The notes: generated by a model from the letters alone, not told the origin. A DNA stretch of 33,962 bases from Streptomyces cahuitamycinicus (GCF_002891435.1 NZ_POUC01000033.1:1-33962), one strand, 5' to 3'. Shown: positions 1 to 7,939, counted from the stretch's first letter. A program made the numbers and translations.

Positions 1-228
1 GGCGGGGGCAGCGTCGGCCTCGTCGACGAGGTCGACCTCGACGTCGGCCGTGGCCGTCGCCGTGTTGTCGTTGTCGTTGCTGTTGGTGTTGGTGTTCTCG
101 TTCTCGTTGACGATGACGATGCCCGGCTCGTCGTTGTAGTCGCCGGCGCTGGCGACCGAGGCGGAACCCGCGAGAAGGGCCACCGCCGCGAGGGCCGACG
201 CAGCCCCGCGCTTAACATTCGTGCGCAT
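1..228 (-). CDS. Secreted Asn/Asp-rich protein, N-terminal part (runs off window)
   Basis: The ATG at 228-226 follows an ACGGAG ribosome site about 6 nt upstream. The first 76 codons stay open to the window edge, so the C-terminus is missing. Residues 1-30 form a classic Sec signal peptide: basic start (MRTNVKR), Ala/Leu/Val-rich core and a probable cleavage site after ASVASA. The mature start is acidic and Asn-rich, with ENENTNTN and NDNDN runs followed by a TATATADVEVDLVDEADAA stretch. This low-complexity composition suggests a cell-surface or exported protein. I recognise no family. The gene points away from the insertion-sequence cluster on its right, and nothing shows that the two are related. 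Exported status is well supported; function is unknown. Confidence 0.75.
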   Translation of the reverse strand, partial: MRTNVKRGAASALAAVALLAGSASVASAGDYNDEPGIVIVNENENTNTNSNDNDNTATATADVEVDLVDEADAAPA

Positions 229-518
229 TGATATCTCCGTTCTGTGTCTTCCAGGCTGGAAGGACGAAACCAGTATTGCCTCAACTCCGGGGCGCGCTCC
301 ACTTGGAATGCCCGTGGCTCCGGAACTTCATCCACATGGCCCTCTGGGAGAGATGATATGAGTGCGGAATCCCCAGGTCACGACGGGCCGATCAACCCAT
401 CGGAGTAATGACACACCGGCTAACCAGCAAAGTTGGGTCACACCCTCGTCCCTCGACCGAGTGCGCGGCCGATGAAAATCCTGCATTGATCCTATTTTCA
501 CTCCGGAGGCAACGTCTT

Positions 519-1393
519 CACTGAACCTCTTTCATCCTGAATAGCTGCAGGTCAGCAGTGTGTGGACGGCCTGGACGACGGTGCCGATACGGCGGGTGGA
601 GCATCTGGTCCGGCGGAGCAGTCGCCAGGACTTCAGCTGAGCGAAGGCGCGTTCGCCGGGTGCTCGGAGACGGGCGTGGTCGCGGTTGAACTGCTGGTAG
701 TGCTTGGGCTGTTCGCTGTGGTGGTAGTAGTAGGCGCGGTCGGCGAGAACGAGGATCTGCCGGGTGAGGCAGGCCTGGACGATGCCGTGGGCGCGGGCGG
801 CGGTCAGGTCGTGGGTGCGGCCGGGTGTCGCGCGGGAGAACCACAGCGGTGTGCCGTCGGGCCGGGCGATGACCTGCACTTCATGCCGTGCTTGCGGTGC
901 TTCGTCGAGTAGTACGGCTCGTCGGCGGCGATGCGGTCGGTGGGGATCAGGGTGCCGTCAACAATGACGTGGTCGCCTTCACCGAGGCCGGTGAGGGCTT
1001 CGTGGAGGCTGGGCGCCCAGCCGGCCAGGACGTCCAAGGTCTCGTCGACGTACCGCCAGGCGGTGGCCCGGGATATCCCGAAAACCGGCTCCGAGCTGCG
1101 AGAACGTCTCGTTCTTCCGCAGGTGCACCAGGGTGAGCAGTGCCTGCTGGAAGCAGCTGAGCTTGCGCCAGCGGGTGTTGCGGGCTTGGCGGTGCTCGTA
1201 CAGCAGCCAGGCGACATGCTCGACGAGCTCATGCGGGACGTCGAGCGTGGCAGGATACGGAACCAACAGGGCCCCTTCGGTCACCGGTGTGTTGAGTGGA
1301 ATCACCACACCAACGACGAGGGGCCCTGCCTCGTCACCACACCCGCTGACCAGCCCATTTCACCCTCCAGCACAGGCTGAAAGAGGCTCACTG
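519..1393 (-). mobile_element. IS5-family insertion sequence with intact ends, dead transposase
   Basis: The element is bounded by imperfect terminal inverted repeats. The left end 519-539 reads CACTGAACCTCTTTCA plus CCTG after one base, and the reverse complement of 1373-1393 matches it at 18 of 21 positions, with a shared CCTCTTTCA core. The transposase occupies nearly the whole interior and its stop codon (532-534) lies inside the left repeat, which is typical of compact IS5 elements. I found no convincing target-site duplication just outside the repeats. The ends are preserved but the transposase is broken, so movement would need a transposase supplied by another copy. Confidence 0.8.
532..1308 (-). 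pseudogene. IS5-family (DDE_Tnp_4-like) transposase, two frameshifts
   Basis: Three reading frames must be joined to give one transposase. The N-terminal frame (1308 to about 1083) carries PATLDVPHELVEH, TRWRKLSCFQQALL and HLRKNETFSQLGAGF. An extra base in the AAAA run at 1081-1084 shifts reading to a frame with GISRATAWRYVDETLDVL, GDHVIVDGTLIPTDR and KHRKHGM. A one-base loss near 879-880 moves to the last frame with QVIARPDGTPLWFSRATPG, TRQILVLADRAY and APGERAFAQLKSWRLLR. The catalytic DDE positions can be assigned to VDGT, LADRAY and PGERA. Each domain is well preserved apart from the two indels, so the decay looks recent. It fills the element at 519-1393. It could be expressed only by recoding, for which I see no signal. 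Confidence 0.8.
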
Positions 1394-1571
1394 CGATGGA
1401 CACTCAACTTGATCTTTAACCTGGGGGCTCGAACGACGTCTCGTACTTGATCACTCGGGTCGGTAACTGCCGTACATCCAGGCGGCCTTCGGCTGACCAT
1501 GTGCTCCGACCAAGGAACGCACACACCCAGCACGAAGGCCGTGGGTATGAGTCTGTTGCACCCTGCCGTCC

Positions 1572-1725
1572 GGCAGGAGCCGTTCGCGGAACACACGCTT
1601 CCGGGGCGAGTTCTACTCGTGCCTGACCAGGCGTTCGGATGCACCGTTCGAACTGGCCGACGCCGTGCTGTGTGCGGATGGTCCGGTCCGCTCACTGGTG
1701 GAGCTGTCGCCGGTGGGCGAGCACT
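1572..1725 (+). pseudogene. N-terminal fragment of a streptomycete transposase
   Basis: In the plus-strand frame containing GTG 1665, the translation reads TRFRGEFYSCLTRRSD, then FELADAVLCADGPVRSLVEL and SPVGEH. I recognise this as the N-terminus of a transposase group common in Streptomyces (roughly IS701-like) that normally continues with a RRGHG segment for several hundred residues. Similarity stops at GEH, near 1725, exactly where the truncated IS112-like transposase begins on the other strand. The simplest reading is that one element was joined to or inserted in the other and both lost sequence at the junction. No start codon for this frame is obvious. Family assignment is from memory and moderate; truncation is clear. 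Confidence 0.55.
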
Positions 1726-2401
1726 ACCAGCCCTTCATCCGGGCGAAGACGTGCTCCACGCGGGCGCGGACTTTGCGGTGGGAGGCGTTGTGTTCCTCTT
1801 TCCGGCCGGGAGTTGGGTCTGGCCTTTCTCGCGGCGGTGCGGGATGACCAGGCCGGTGCCCTGGTAGCCGCCGTCTGCGATGACCGTGGTCTTACCGACG
1901 GCGTCTTTCGCGCCGGACAGCTCCACGCCTTGCAGTCGTTGCGGTTGCCGGCGACTGGTCGGCCGACCGCGACGACGAGCCGGGTGTCGGCGTCGATGAC
2001 GACCTGGTGGTTGGTGGAGTACCGGTAGTTCTTGGACTGCTCGGCGATGGTGTGGTCGCGGGTGGGGACCAGGGTGCCGTCCACGATCAGGACGACGCTC
2101 TTGCGGAACCCTTGCGTTGCTGGAGCGCGAGCGAGGGCCCGAGGTGGTCGATGATGCGGTCGGCGGCCGACTTGGACACCCCGAACAGCGGGGCCAGTTG
2201 GCGCAGGGTGAGGTTCGTTCGCCAGTACGCGGCGACCAGGAGCACGCGGTCCTCCAGGGGCAGGCTCCAGGGCCGGTCCTGTCGCACCGGATCTGCACCT
2301 TCACGCCGCAGAGCGGTGATCAGCTTGCTGAACTGACGCGGGCTCAGCCGGGTGAACGGGGCTATCCAGGAGGGCTCCGACGCCGTGATCACACCAGACA
2401 C
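1726..2401 (-). pseudogene. IS112-like transposase, frameshifted and C-terminally truncated
   Basis: The start region (2401 to about 2090) reads PSWIAPFTRLSPRQFSKL, RPWSLPLEDRVLLVAAYW and LTLRQLAPLFGVSKSAADR, an N-terminal HTH typical of IS112-like transposases. Reading then shifts near 2090-2115 to a frame with VDGTLVPTRDHTIAEQSK, STNHQVVIDADTRLVV and GNRNDCKAW, and shifts again near 1910 to SGAKDAVGKTTVIADGGY. A third change leads to RARVEHVFARMKGW and a stop at the junction near 1726. The DDE residues are VDGT, IADGG and RVEHVF. About 40 C-terminal residues expected for the family are absent. With at least three frame breaks and a lost terminus, this gene is dead. Confidence 0.75.
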
Positions 2402-2444
2402 AGCAAGATCATCTCACCCTGACCAGCAGTTACGGGACAGCCCT
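1726..2444 (-). mobile_element. Truncated IS112-like (IS5 family) element
   Basis: The transposase-start side keeps its probable terminal repeat, TACGGGACAGCCC at 2431-2443, whose complement GGGCTGTCCCGTA is typical of this IS group. The opposite end is missing: no matching repeat occurs near 1726, and the transposase C-terminus ends directly against the fragment of another transposase. This one-sided element cannot be mobilised as a unit. Confidence 0.65.
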
Positions 2445-2540
2445 TACGACCTCGGGCACGACGGGCATTCGGGCACGCCAGCGGAACCTGCTGTCAAGGG
2501 GCAAGGCTGTGACCAGCATGGATGTGATCGAGGGAGACCG

Positions 2541-2790
2541 TCAATCCCTATCGTGCACGAGGTCGTTGGCCAACACCTGGAAGGCGGTTTTTTGGGCGAT
2601 CTCCGGGCCCCCGGCCCGAACACGGCGGATTGGGCCCGCAGCACGTCCACAACGGCCACGCAGTCCCCGACGGCGAGCAACCGAGCGGTAGTCGGCAGGA
2701 TCCTCCCCGACTCAGGGAGGACTTGGGCGTGCGCCACGGTGACAGCGCTACCGATACGCCTGACACACACCGGACTTGGGCTGGCCGGAC
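2541..2790 (-). pseudogene. Unrecognised decayed reading frame between IS remnants
   Basis: On the minus strand a protein-like stretch reads AVTVAHAQVLPESGRILP, TTARLLAVGDCVAVVDVLRA and QSAVFGPG. One frame change near 2605 then gives PEIAQKTAFQVLANDLVHDRD ending at a TGA (2543-2541). The hydrophobic/charged pattern and the continuation across frames suggest the C-terminus of a once-real gene rather than noise. I cannot name the family. It lies between two insertion-sequence remnants, which fits passenger or target DNA left after rearrangement. The sequence from 2790 to 2990 shows nothing I can support. Confidence 0.3.
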
Positions 2791-2990
2791 CGGTTCTTGT
2801 GCGTTGGTGATGCGCTCCTGCGGATGAAACAGGGGATGAAAGAAGGGGCTGACAGCGCCGACGGACGCCGGGTTCCGTCCTCAGTGGTGACGACCGGAAC
2901 ACGCACATCGACCTCTTCGAGCCGACGGGCCGAAGACGCTGGGGCCGCTGCCGGACGGAGGCGTGGACGGCTCCGAACGTTTCGTCTGCA

Positions 2991-3545
2991 TCACCGGGCG
3001 GACCGGAGGGAGACGCCTGAGATGTGGAGTCCGGCCAGGTAGATGGTCGCGGCCTTCTCATAGCGGGTGGCATTGCCTCGTCGCTGCTTCAGGCGGTTGA
3101 CGCACCGCTCGACGGTGGTGCGCTGCTCGTAAGCCTCGCGGTCGAATTCCGGCGGCCTGCTGCCCGGCCTGGTGCGGGACCGTCCGTGGCGCCGGAGAAG
3201 ACACGGACGCCATCGCGTCGGTCATAGTGGGCGCATCGCCGGCGCGGCCGGCGGTGAGGACGAAGACCAAGGGGCGGCGCTTGCCGTCGGCTGCGCAATG
3301 GATCTTCATGGTCAGTCCGCCGCGGGACCGGCTGATGGCGCAGTCGTCCGGCTCGTCGGCCGGGGCCCCGTTCTGCGGGCCCCGGCCGCGCGTTGGTGAG
3401 CGCGCACGCTCGTGGAGACCACCGAGGATGCCCGGTTTCAGGTCCTCGTCGGCGCTGCCTGGGCCTTCACCGTGGTGAGGACCCGCTCGCATCGATCACC
3501 TCATGGTGGTCCCGCCATCGGCCACCTGGCATCGGCAGTACTGGG
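2991..3545 (-). pseudogene. IS470-like (IS5 family) transposase remnant, scrambled
   Basis: Pieces of one transposase lie in order but in different frames. Near 3480-3510 WRDHHEVIDA matches the N-terminal part; VRAHQRAAGARR follows near 3380-3410, then NGAPADEPDD, SRSRGGLTMKIHCAADGK and RPLVFVLTAGRAGDAPT. After another shift, PPEFDREAYEQRTTVERC, VNRLKQRRGNATRYEKAA and TIYLAGLHISG lead to the TGA at 2993-2991. The order and motifs are those of the C-terminal DDE half of IS470-type transposases. The sequence between the first two pieces is much too short, so an internal deletion is likely besides the frameshifts. I could not define terminal repeats. Confidence 0.7.
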
Positions 3546-3588
3546 CGGTGACGGAGTCCCGTCAGACGACTGCCGGGGAGGGGCTACG

Positions 3589-3927
3589 TCAGCCGCAGAT
3601 CTGGAAGCTCTCACCATCGGTCTTCAGCGTTGCGCAGACCGGGGCCTTGGGCGCGGTGACCGTGATGCTCTCCTCGATACCCGCCTTTACGGTCTTGCTT
3701 ACGTTCGCGAGTTCCGTTTCGCCGGAGGTGATGCGGACACTGACGGTCCGCGTCTGGTCGCAGGTGACGCTGACCGTGAACTGCTTGGTCACGTTGTTGG
3801 TGACCGCGTGGCTGCCGATGCCGCAGGGGAAGGGCTGCTGAGGAGCGGCCTGCGCGGGCGCGGCAGCGATGAGCGGTGCTGAAGCCAGCAGCGCGGTGGC
3901 CGCAGAACGGAGCATGCGATGAGGCAT
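3589..3927 (-). CDS. Small secreted four-cysteine protein (112 aa)
   Basis: Start ATG at 3927-3925 is chosen because CTGGAGAACC lies directly upstream and because a signal peptide begins there; an upstream in-frame ATG (4137) would add an unconvincing basic region. Residues 1-28 (MPHRMLRS, then an Ala/Leu core ending APAQAA) are a Sec signal peptide. The mature part of about 84 residues has four cysteines (35, 56, 98, 111), enough for two disulfides, and alternating Thr/Val-rich segments such as KQFTVSVTCDQTRTVSVRI that look like beta strands. It may be a small extracellular beta-sandwich protein. I do not recognise the family. It is the first intact gene after the IS cluster and has no operon partner. 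Confidence 0.7.
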   Translation of the reverse strand: MPHRMLRSAATALLASAPLIAAAPAQAAPQQPFPCGIGSHAVTNNVTKQFTVSVTCDQTRTVSVRITSGETELANVSKTVKAGIEESITVTAPKAPVCATLKTDGESFQICG

Positions 3928-4403
3928 TGGTTCTCCAGGGTGTTCAATTCGGCCGACCGCCGGGCGGCCAGCCGCTCGATCTCGGCGCGAAATGTTCCTT
4001 AAGCGCCTTTGGCGGGAAGATGTGACCACGGTCGGCACGAGCTCTGCAACACGGCGAACCATGTGGATCCGCCAGTCGGGTGACGGGGCGTTCGGGATCC
4101 CCGTGCCTGCATGTGCTTGAGTGTCGGCTTCCGTCATGACGTCGGTGCCGGCGGGTACTACGGCGCAGGCCGGCGCGCTACGTCTAGGCCAAGTCGACAG
4201 AGGGCCCGGGAGTTGAGCTCAGCGCTCAATCGTGTGGCGGGTCGGTTCTCGCGTGCGGTCGGAGTCCTCACCGCACTTCAGCCTGGCCATGGTGGGACAT
4301 GCGTTCCCGGGAGTCGTCGGAGCCCCGACCACCGAAAGGATGGCCGCAGAAACGACACCACCAGCACCATCCGCCAGGCGAGATCCGAAGACTCCCGCAC
4401 TGG
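3928..4403. other. Gene-free stretch with one long inverted repeat
   Basis: I find no convincing gene here; open frames on either strand lack ribosome sites and family motifs. The one structure of note is an imperfect inverted repeat, CGGGAGTCGTCGGAGC at 4308-4323 against the reverse complement of 4382-4397 (14 of 16 matching), separated by 58 nt. It lies just after the permease stop codon (4404) and could form a long stem at the 3' end of that transcript. Promoter elements for the gene at 3589-3927 should lie near 3930-4000, but I cannot define them. Confidence 0.4.
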
Positions 4404-5270
4404 CTAGGACACCACGTCCTTACGGGCGAAACCGCGGAAGGCCAGGGCGAACAGCACGAGCGCGTACGTCACGGAGAGAGCCGTACCCTGGATCATGTCC
4501 GTCCATTGGAGCTGGGGCTGGACCGCGTCGAGCCAGGCATACTGCCAGTGCGCGGGCAGGAAGTCCCGCCAGCCGCCGAGGGCTGTCACCTCGTCGAGAA
4601 CGCTTCCGATGATGGTCAGGAACACCGCGCCGCCGACGGCACCAAGAGGCGCGTCGGTTCTGGTCGACAGCCAGAACGCCAAGCCGGCGGTGACGAGTTG
4701 GGAGACTAGGACGTACGCCACGATGATCACCAGGCGCTGCGCGGCGGTGCCGGCGGACAGTGTGCCCCCGGTGGGGAGCTGCAGCGGACCCCAGCCGTAA
4801 GCGGCCGTGCCGACGGCAAGGGCGACGACCGGCAACAGCACGAGGGCGGCAAGGCTGAGGCCGAGTGCGACGACGAGTTTGGACCACAGCAGGCGTGCTC
4901 GGGGCACCGGCGCCGCGAGGAGGTAGCGCAGCGAGGACCAGCTGGCCTCCGCGGCGACCGTGTCCCCGAAGAACAGCGCCACGGGGATGACGAGCAGGAA
5001 ACCGGCGGAGGCGAAGAGGTTCACGGCGGCGAAGTTGGCGCCGGACGCCGTGGCCGAGTCCATGAGGTTCACCCGGCCGTTGTCCTGGCCCGGCTCGCCA
5101 CCGATCTGGAAGGCGATGAGCAGGACGAACGGCAGGACGAACATGATCGCCCCCATGACGAGTGTCCGCCGCCGCTTCAACTGCCTGACCAGCTCCACCC
5201 GCAGGGGCAGCGTGCGGCCCGCGCGGTAGCCGGACGCGACCTCCGGGGGATCGGCCACGATGCTGCTCAT
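4404..5270 (-). CDS. ABC-2 type transporter permease (288 aa)
   Basis: This is an integral membrane permease partnered with the ATPase encoded by the preceding gene. A short cytoplasmic head ending RVELVRQLKRRRTLVMGA is followed by about six hydrophobic segments: IMFVLPFVLLIAFQI, FASAGFLLVIPVALFF, LVVALGLSLAALVLLPVVALAV, a segment around LVIIVAYVLVSQLVTAGLAF, GAVGGAVFLTIIGSVL, and ALSVTYALVLFALAF near the C-terminus. The motif LRYLLAAPVPRARLLWSKL between TM2 and TM3 is typical of ABC-2 permeases that couple to drug, lipid or antibiotic exporters. Its start codon overlaps the stop of the upstream gene by four bases (ATGA, 5267-5270), so the two are translated together. Substrate is unknown. 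Confidence 0.85.
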   Translation of the reverse strand: MSSIVADPPEVASGYRAGRTLPLRVELVRQLKRRRTLVMGAIMFVLPFVLLIAFQIGGEPGQDNGRVNLMDSATASGANFAAVNLFASAGFLLVIPVALFFGDTVAAEASWSSLRYLLAAPVPRARLLWSKLVVALGLSLAALVLLPVVALAVGTAAYGWGPLQLPTGGTLSAGTAAQRLVIIVAYVLVSQLVTAGLAFWLSTRTDAPLGAVGGAVFLTIIGSVLDEVTALGGWRDFLPAHWQYAWLDAVQPQLQWTDMIQGTALSVTYALVLFALAFRGFARKDVVS

Positions 5271-7927
5271 GCTTCAGCTCCGATCAGAGTGAGGAAGGCG
5301 TCCTCGAGGCGCCGGTGGGGGCCTACGGACTCCACGGCGACCTGCAGCTGTACCAGCCCGGCGACCAGGCGTGCAGGGGTTCCGCCGGAGTCGAGGCGGA
5401 CCAGGAGTCCTTCGTCGGTGCGCACTGCCGAGGCGACGCCCGGCAATGCCCCCACCTTCTCGACGAGGGGCTCGTCCAAGGGGGTGGTCGTGCCCACCAA
5501 CAGTGTGTCCCCAGAGCCGATGATCTCCGTCACCGGGCCCGCCTGGACGAGCCGCCCATGGTCCATCACCACCAGGTGGGTGCAGGTCTGTTCGACCTCG
5601 GCCAGCAGATGGCTGGAGACGATGACCGTGCGGCCGGCCGCCGCGTACCGGATCATGACCTCGCGCATCTCGCGGATCTGAGGGGGGTCCAGGCCGTTGG
5701 TCGGCTCGTCGAGAATGAGCAGGTCCGGCAGGCCGAGCATGGCCTGGGCGAGGGCGAGGCGCTGGCGCATGCCCTGCGAGTAGGTGCGGACCGGGCGGGC
5801 GAGGGCGTCGCCGAGGCCCGCGATCTGCAGCGCTCCGTCCAGGTACGCGTCCTCGGGCGGGCGGCCGGTGGCGCGCCAGTACAGTTCGAGGTTCTCGCGG
5901 CCGGAGAGATGCGGCAGGAAGCCCGCGCCTTCGACGAAGGCGCCGACGCGCGACAGCACAGGGGTGCCCGGCCGGATCGCGTGGCCGAAAACGCGGATCT
6001 CGCCGCCGTCCGGCTTGATCAGGCCCATCAGCATGCGCAGGGTCGTCGTCTTGCCCGCACCGTTGGGGCCGAGGAGCCCCAGTATCTGGCCCTTCTCCAC
6101 GCGGAAGGACAGGTCCTTGACCGCGTAACGATCCGTCGACTTGGCGTACCGCTTGGACAGATCCGTGATGGTGAGCGGCACTTCGGCCAGCGCGGGGTCG
6201 GGGGTGGGCGCTACCGTGCGGCGCCGTCCACTCAGCAGCAGCGCCAGTGCGACGACCGCGCCGGCCGGCGGCATCCACCACACCCAGGCGGGCAGCGGGC
6301 CCGCACCGCCGGTCCCGCCGAGGGGCATCGGCACCTTGAGGTCGGTCTTGAGGGAGACGGTGTACGTCGCCGGAGTCGTCGGGGAGGCGTAGCCGAGGTC
6401 GGTCGAGGCGAGGACCAGGCGGAGCCGGTGACCGTCGGCCACCTCGTGGTCGATGGCAGGGAGGGTGACGCTCACGTCCTTGCCGGCCTTCGCGCCCTCC
6501 ACTCTGAGGGGCGTGACGAGTTGCGAGGGCAGCACCGGCCGGATGCCGTCCCGGCCGACGTCGTACAACTTCGCGAAGAGCACGGCGTCGTCACTGGTCG
6601 AGGTCACGCGGACCGTGACCGTCGGCGAGCCGGTGATCTGCGTGTCCTTCCGGAAGAGCGCCGACTCGAATGCGGCGAACTGGCCCGGAAAGTCGAGGGC
6701 CACCCCGATGCCGAGCGAGGACAGCTGGGACAGGCCGCCCGCGCTGCCGAGGCCGGGCAGGGCGGAGATGCCGGGCGGGCTGGCACCGGCCGGGTTGTCG
6801 ATGCGCTGCTCGCGTCCGGTCAGGGTGACGGAGTGCTGGTCGCTCTTGAGGCCGGGGTAGGTGTCCTCGGCCACGCCGGTCAGCCTCGGCTCGCCGGTGC
6901 CGACGGTGCGCGTGACCCGGAAGGCCGGGCCGGTGTCAGCTCTCTTCTCGTCCTTGAGATAGCGGTCGAACCAGGTCTGTACCCGGGCCTGGACGCGGCT
7001 GGTCTCCGTGTCGCCGCCGTCGTGACCGCCGGCGATCCAGTCGACGTCGACGGGGGCACCGCCCGCGCGGATCGCCTTCGCCGCCGCATCGGCCTGGTTC
7101 AGTGGGAAGAGGGAATCGGTCTGGCCCTGCATCAGGAGGGTGGGCACCTTGATGCGGTCACCGACGGCGGTGGGTGAGCGTTCCTCCAGCAGTTCGCTCG
7201 CCTCGGCGTCCGGATTCCCTGATGCGGCGACGCGTTCGTACATCCGGCACAGCACGGGCTCGAGCCTCCGGCAGCCGCCACCGGTGTTGACGAAGATGCC
7301 GGCCCACAACTTCTTGAACACACCGTTCGGGAACAGCGCGTCCGCGAGGTTCCAGTACGTGATCGACGGGGCGATGGCGTCCACCCGGTCGTCGTGGCCC
7401 GCCGCCAGCAGCGCGATGGCGCCGCCGTAGGAGGCGCCCGCCATGCCCACGCGCGGGTCGCCGGGCTTGTCGAGCTCGACCTGGGGCTGCTCGGCCAGCC
7501 AGTCGATGAGCTTCGAGACGTCGGCCACTTCGCCCTTGGGGTCGTTCAGCCCTATCTTGCCCGTGGACCTTCCGAAGCCGCGCGCCGACCAGGTCATCAC
7601 CGCGTACCCGTCGCGGGCGAGGTCCTCCGCCTGCTGCCGGACGTCGTCCTTGCTGCCGCCGAAACCGTGCCCGAGCAGAACGGCGGGGCGGCGGCCGCCC
7701 GAGCCCGCGGTGAAGTACGAGGTGTCGATGCGTACCCCGTCGCCCGTGGTCATGAGCTGGTCGGCGCGGTGCACCGGGGGCGGGTCGTCGGAGGCGACGG
7801 CCGACGTCACCGTCCATGTACCCGCACCGGCGAGCAGGGCGACGGCGGACGCGGCAGCGATGAACCGTCGCCGTCGCCGTGACCACAGTCCCCGCAGTCC
7901 GGGCAGTCCGGGCAGTCGAAGATTCAT
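5267..7927 (-). CDS. S15/CocE-like alpha/beta hydrolase fused to ABC transporter ATPase (886 aa)
   Basis: This is a two-enzyme membrane protein. Residues 17-45 are a basic stretch plus a hydrophobic anchor. Residues 50-330 form an alpha/beta hydrolase with LLGHGFGG (oxyanion region), nucleophile elbow GASYGG (Ser166), probable acid Asp271 (QGQTDSLFP) and His302 (GGHDGG). Residues 330-530 are the beta-rich C-terminal domain of X-Pro dipeptidyl peptidase/CocE proteins. A second TM segment (547-567) returns the chain to the cytoplasm. Residues 585-886 are an ABC ATPase with Walker A GPNGAGKTT (619-627), signature YSQGM (716-720), Walker B LLILDEP (736-742) and switch His773. Predicted topology puts the hydrolase outside and the ATPase inside, and the coupled permease follows. 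It may trim or activate what the transporter exports; that is inference. No Shine-Dalgarno precedes the ATG. Confidence 0.85.
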   Translation of the reverse strand: MNLRLPGLPGLRGLWSRRRRRFIAAASAVALLAGAGTWTVTSAVASDDPPPVHRADQLMTTGDGVRIDTSYFTAGSGGRRPAVLLGHGFGGSKDDVRQQAEDLARDGYAVMTWSARGFGRSTGKIGLNDPKGEVADVSKLIDWLAEQPQVELDKPGDPRVGMAGASYGGAIALLAAGHDDRVDAIAPSITYWNLADALFPNGVFKKLWAGIFVNTGGGCRRLEPVLCRMYERVAASGNPDAEASELLEERSPTAVGDRIKVPTLLMQGQTDSLFPLNQADAAAKAIRAGGAPVDVDWIAGGHDGGDTETSRVQARVQTWFDRYLKDEKRADTGPAFRVTRTVGTGEPRLTGVAEDTYPGLKSDQHSVTLTGREQRIDNPAGASPPGISALPGLGSAGGLSQLSSLGIGVALDFPGQFAAFESALFRKDTQITGSPTVTVRVTSTSDDAVLFAKLYDVGRDGIRPVLPSQLVTPLRVEGAKAGKDVSVTLPAIDHEVADGHRLRLVLASTDLGYASPTTPATYTVSLKTDLKVPMPLGGTGGAGPLPAWVWWMPPAGAVVALALLLSGRRRTVAPTPDPALAEVPLTITDLSKRYAKSTDRYAVKDLSFRVEKGQILGLLGPNGAGKTTTLRMLMGLIKPDGGEIRVFGHAIRPGTPVLSRVGAFVEGAGFLPHLSGRENLELYWRATGRPPEDAYLDGALQIAGLGDALARPVRTYSQGMRQRLALAQAMLGLPDLLILDEPTNGLDPPQIREMREVMIRYAAAGRTVIVSSHLLAEVEQTCTHLVVMDHGRLVQAGPVTEIIGSGDTLLVGTTTPLDEPLVEKVGALPGVASAVRTDEGLLVRLDSGGTPARLVAGLVQLQVAVESVGPHRRLEDAFLTLIGAEA

Positions 7928-7933
7928 GCGTCA

Positions 7934-7939
7934 ACGGTA
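7934..7939 (-). promoter_or_regulatory. Possible -10 box of a leaderless promoter for the hydrolase-ABC gene
   Basis: On the minus strand TACCGT lies six bases before the ATG at 7927, and nothing resembling a ribosome site lies between. A start of transcription seven bases past a -10 box would coincide with the A of the ATG. Leaderless mRNAs are common in Streptomyces. The -35 region is not near consensus, so this is only a candidate. Confidence 0.35.

Noticed and set aside
519..1393. Target-site duplication for the IS5-like element
   Set aside because: Bases flanking the two inverted repeats (CTT on the left, CGA on the right) do not match, so no duplication is claimed.
2444..3073. Open frame of 209 codons, minus strand
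   Set aside because: It crosses from the unidentified decayed frame into the IS470-like remnant in a different frame from the transposase motifs; no ribosome site, Arg/Pro/Ser-rich translation.
4299..4709. Plus-strand open frame of 136 codons
   Set aside because: Overlaps the permease gene antisense and lacks a ribosome site.
5315..7177. Plus-strand open frame of 620 codons
   Set aside because: Antisense shadow of the hydrolase-ABC gene; composition is Arg/Gly/Ala-rich without domains. Long antisense frames are normal at this GC content.
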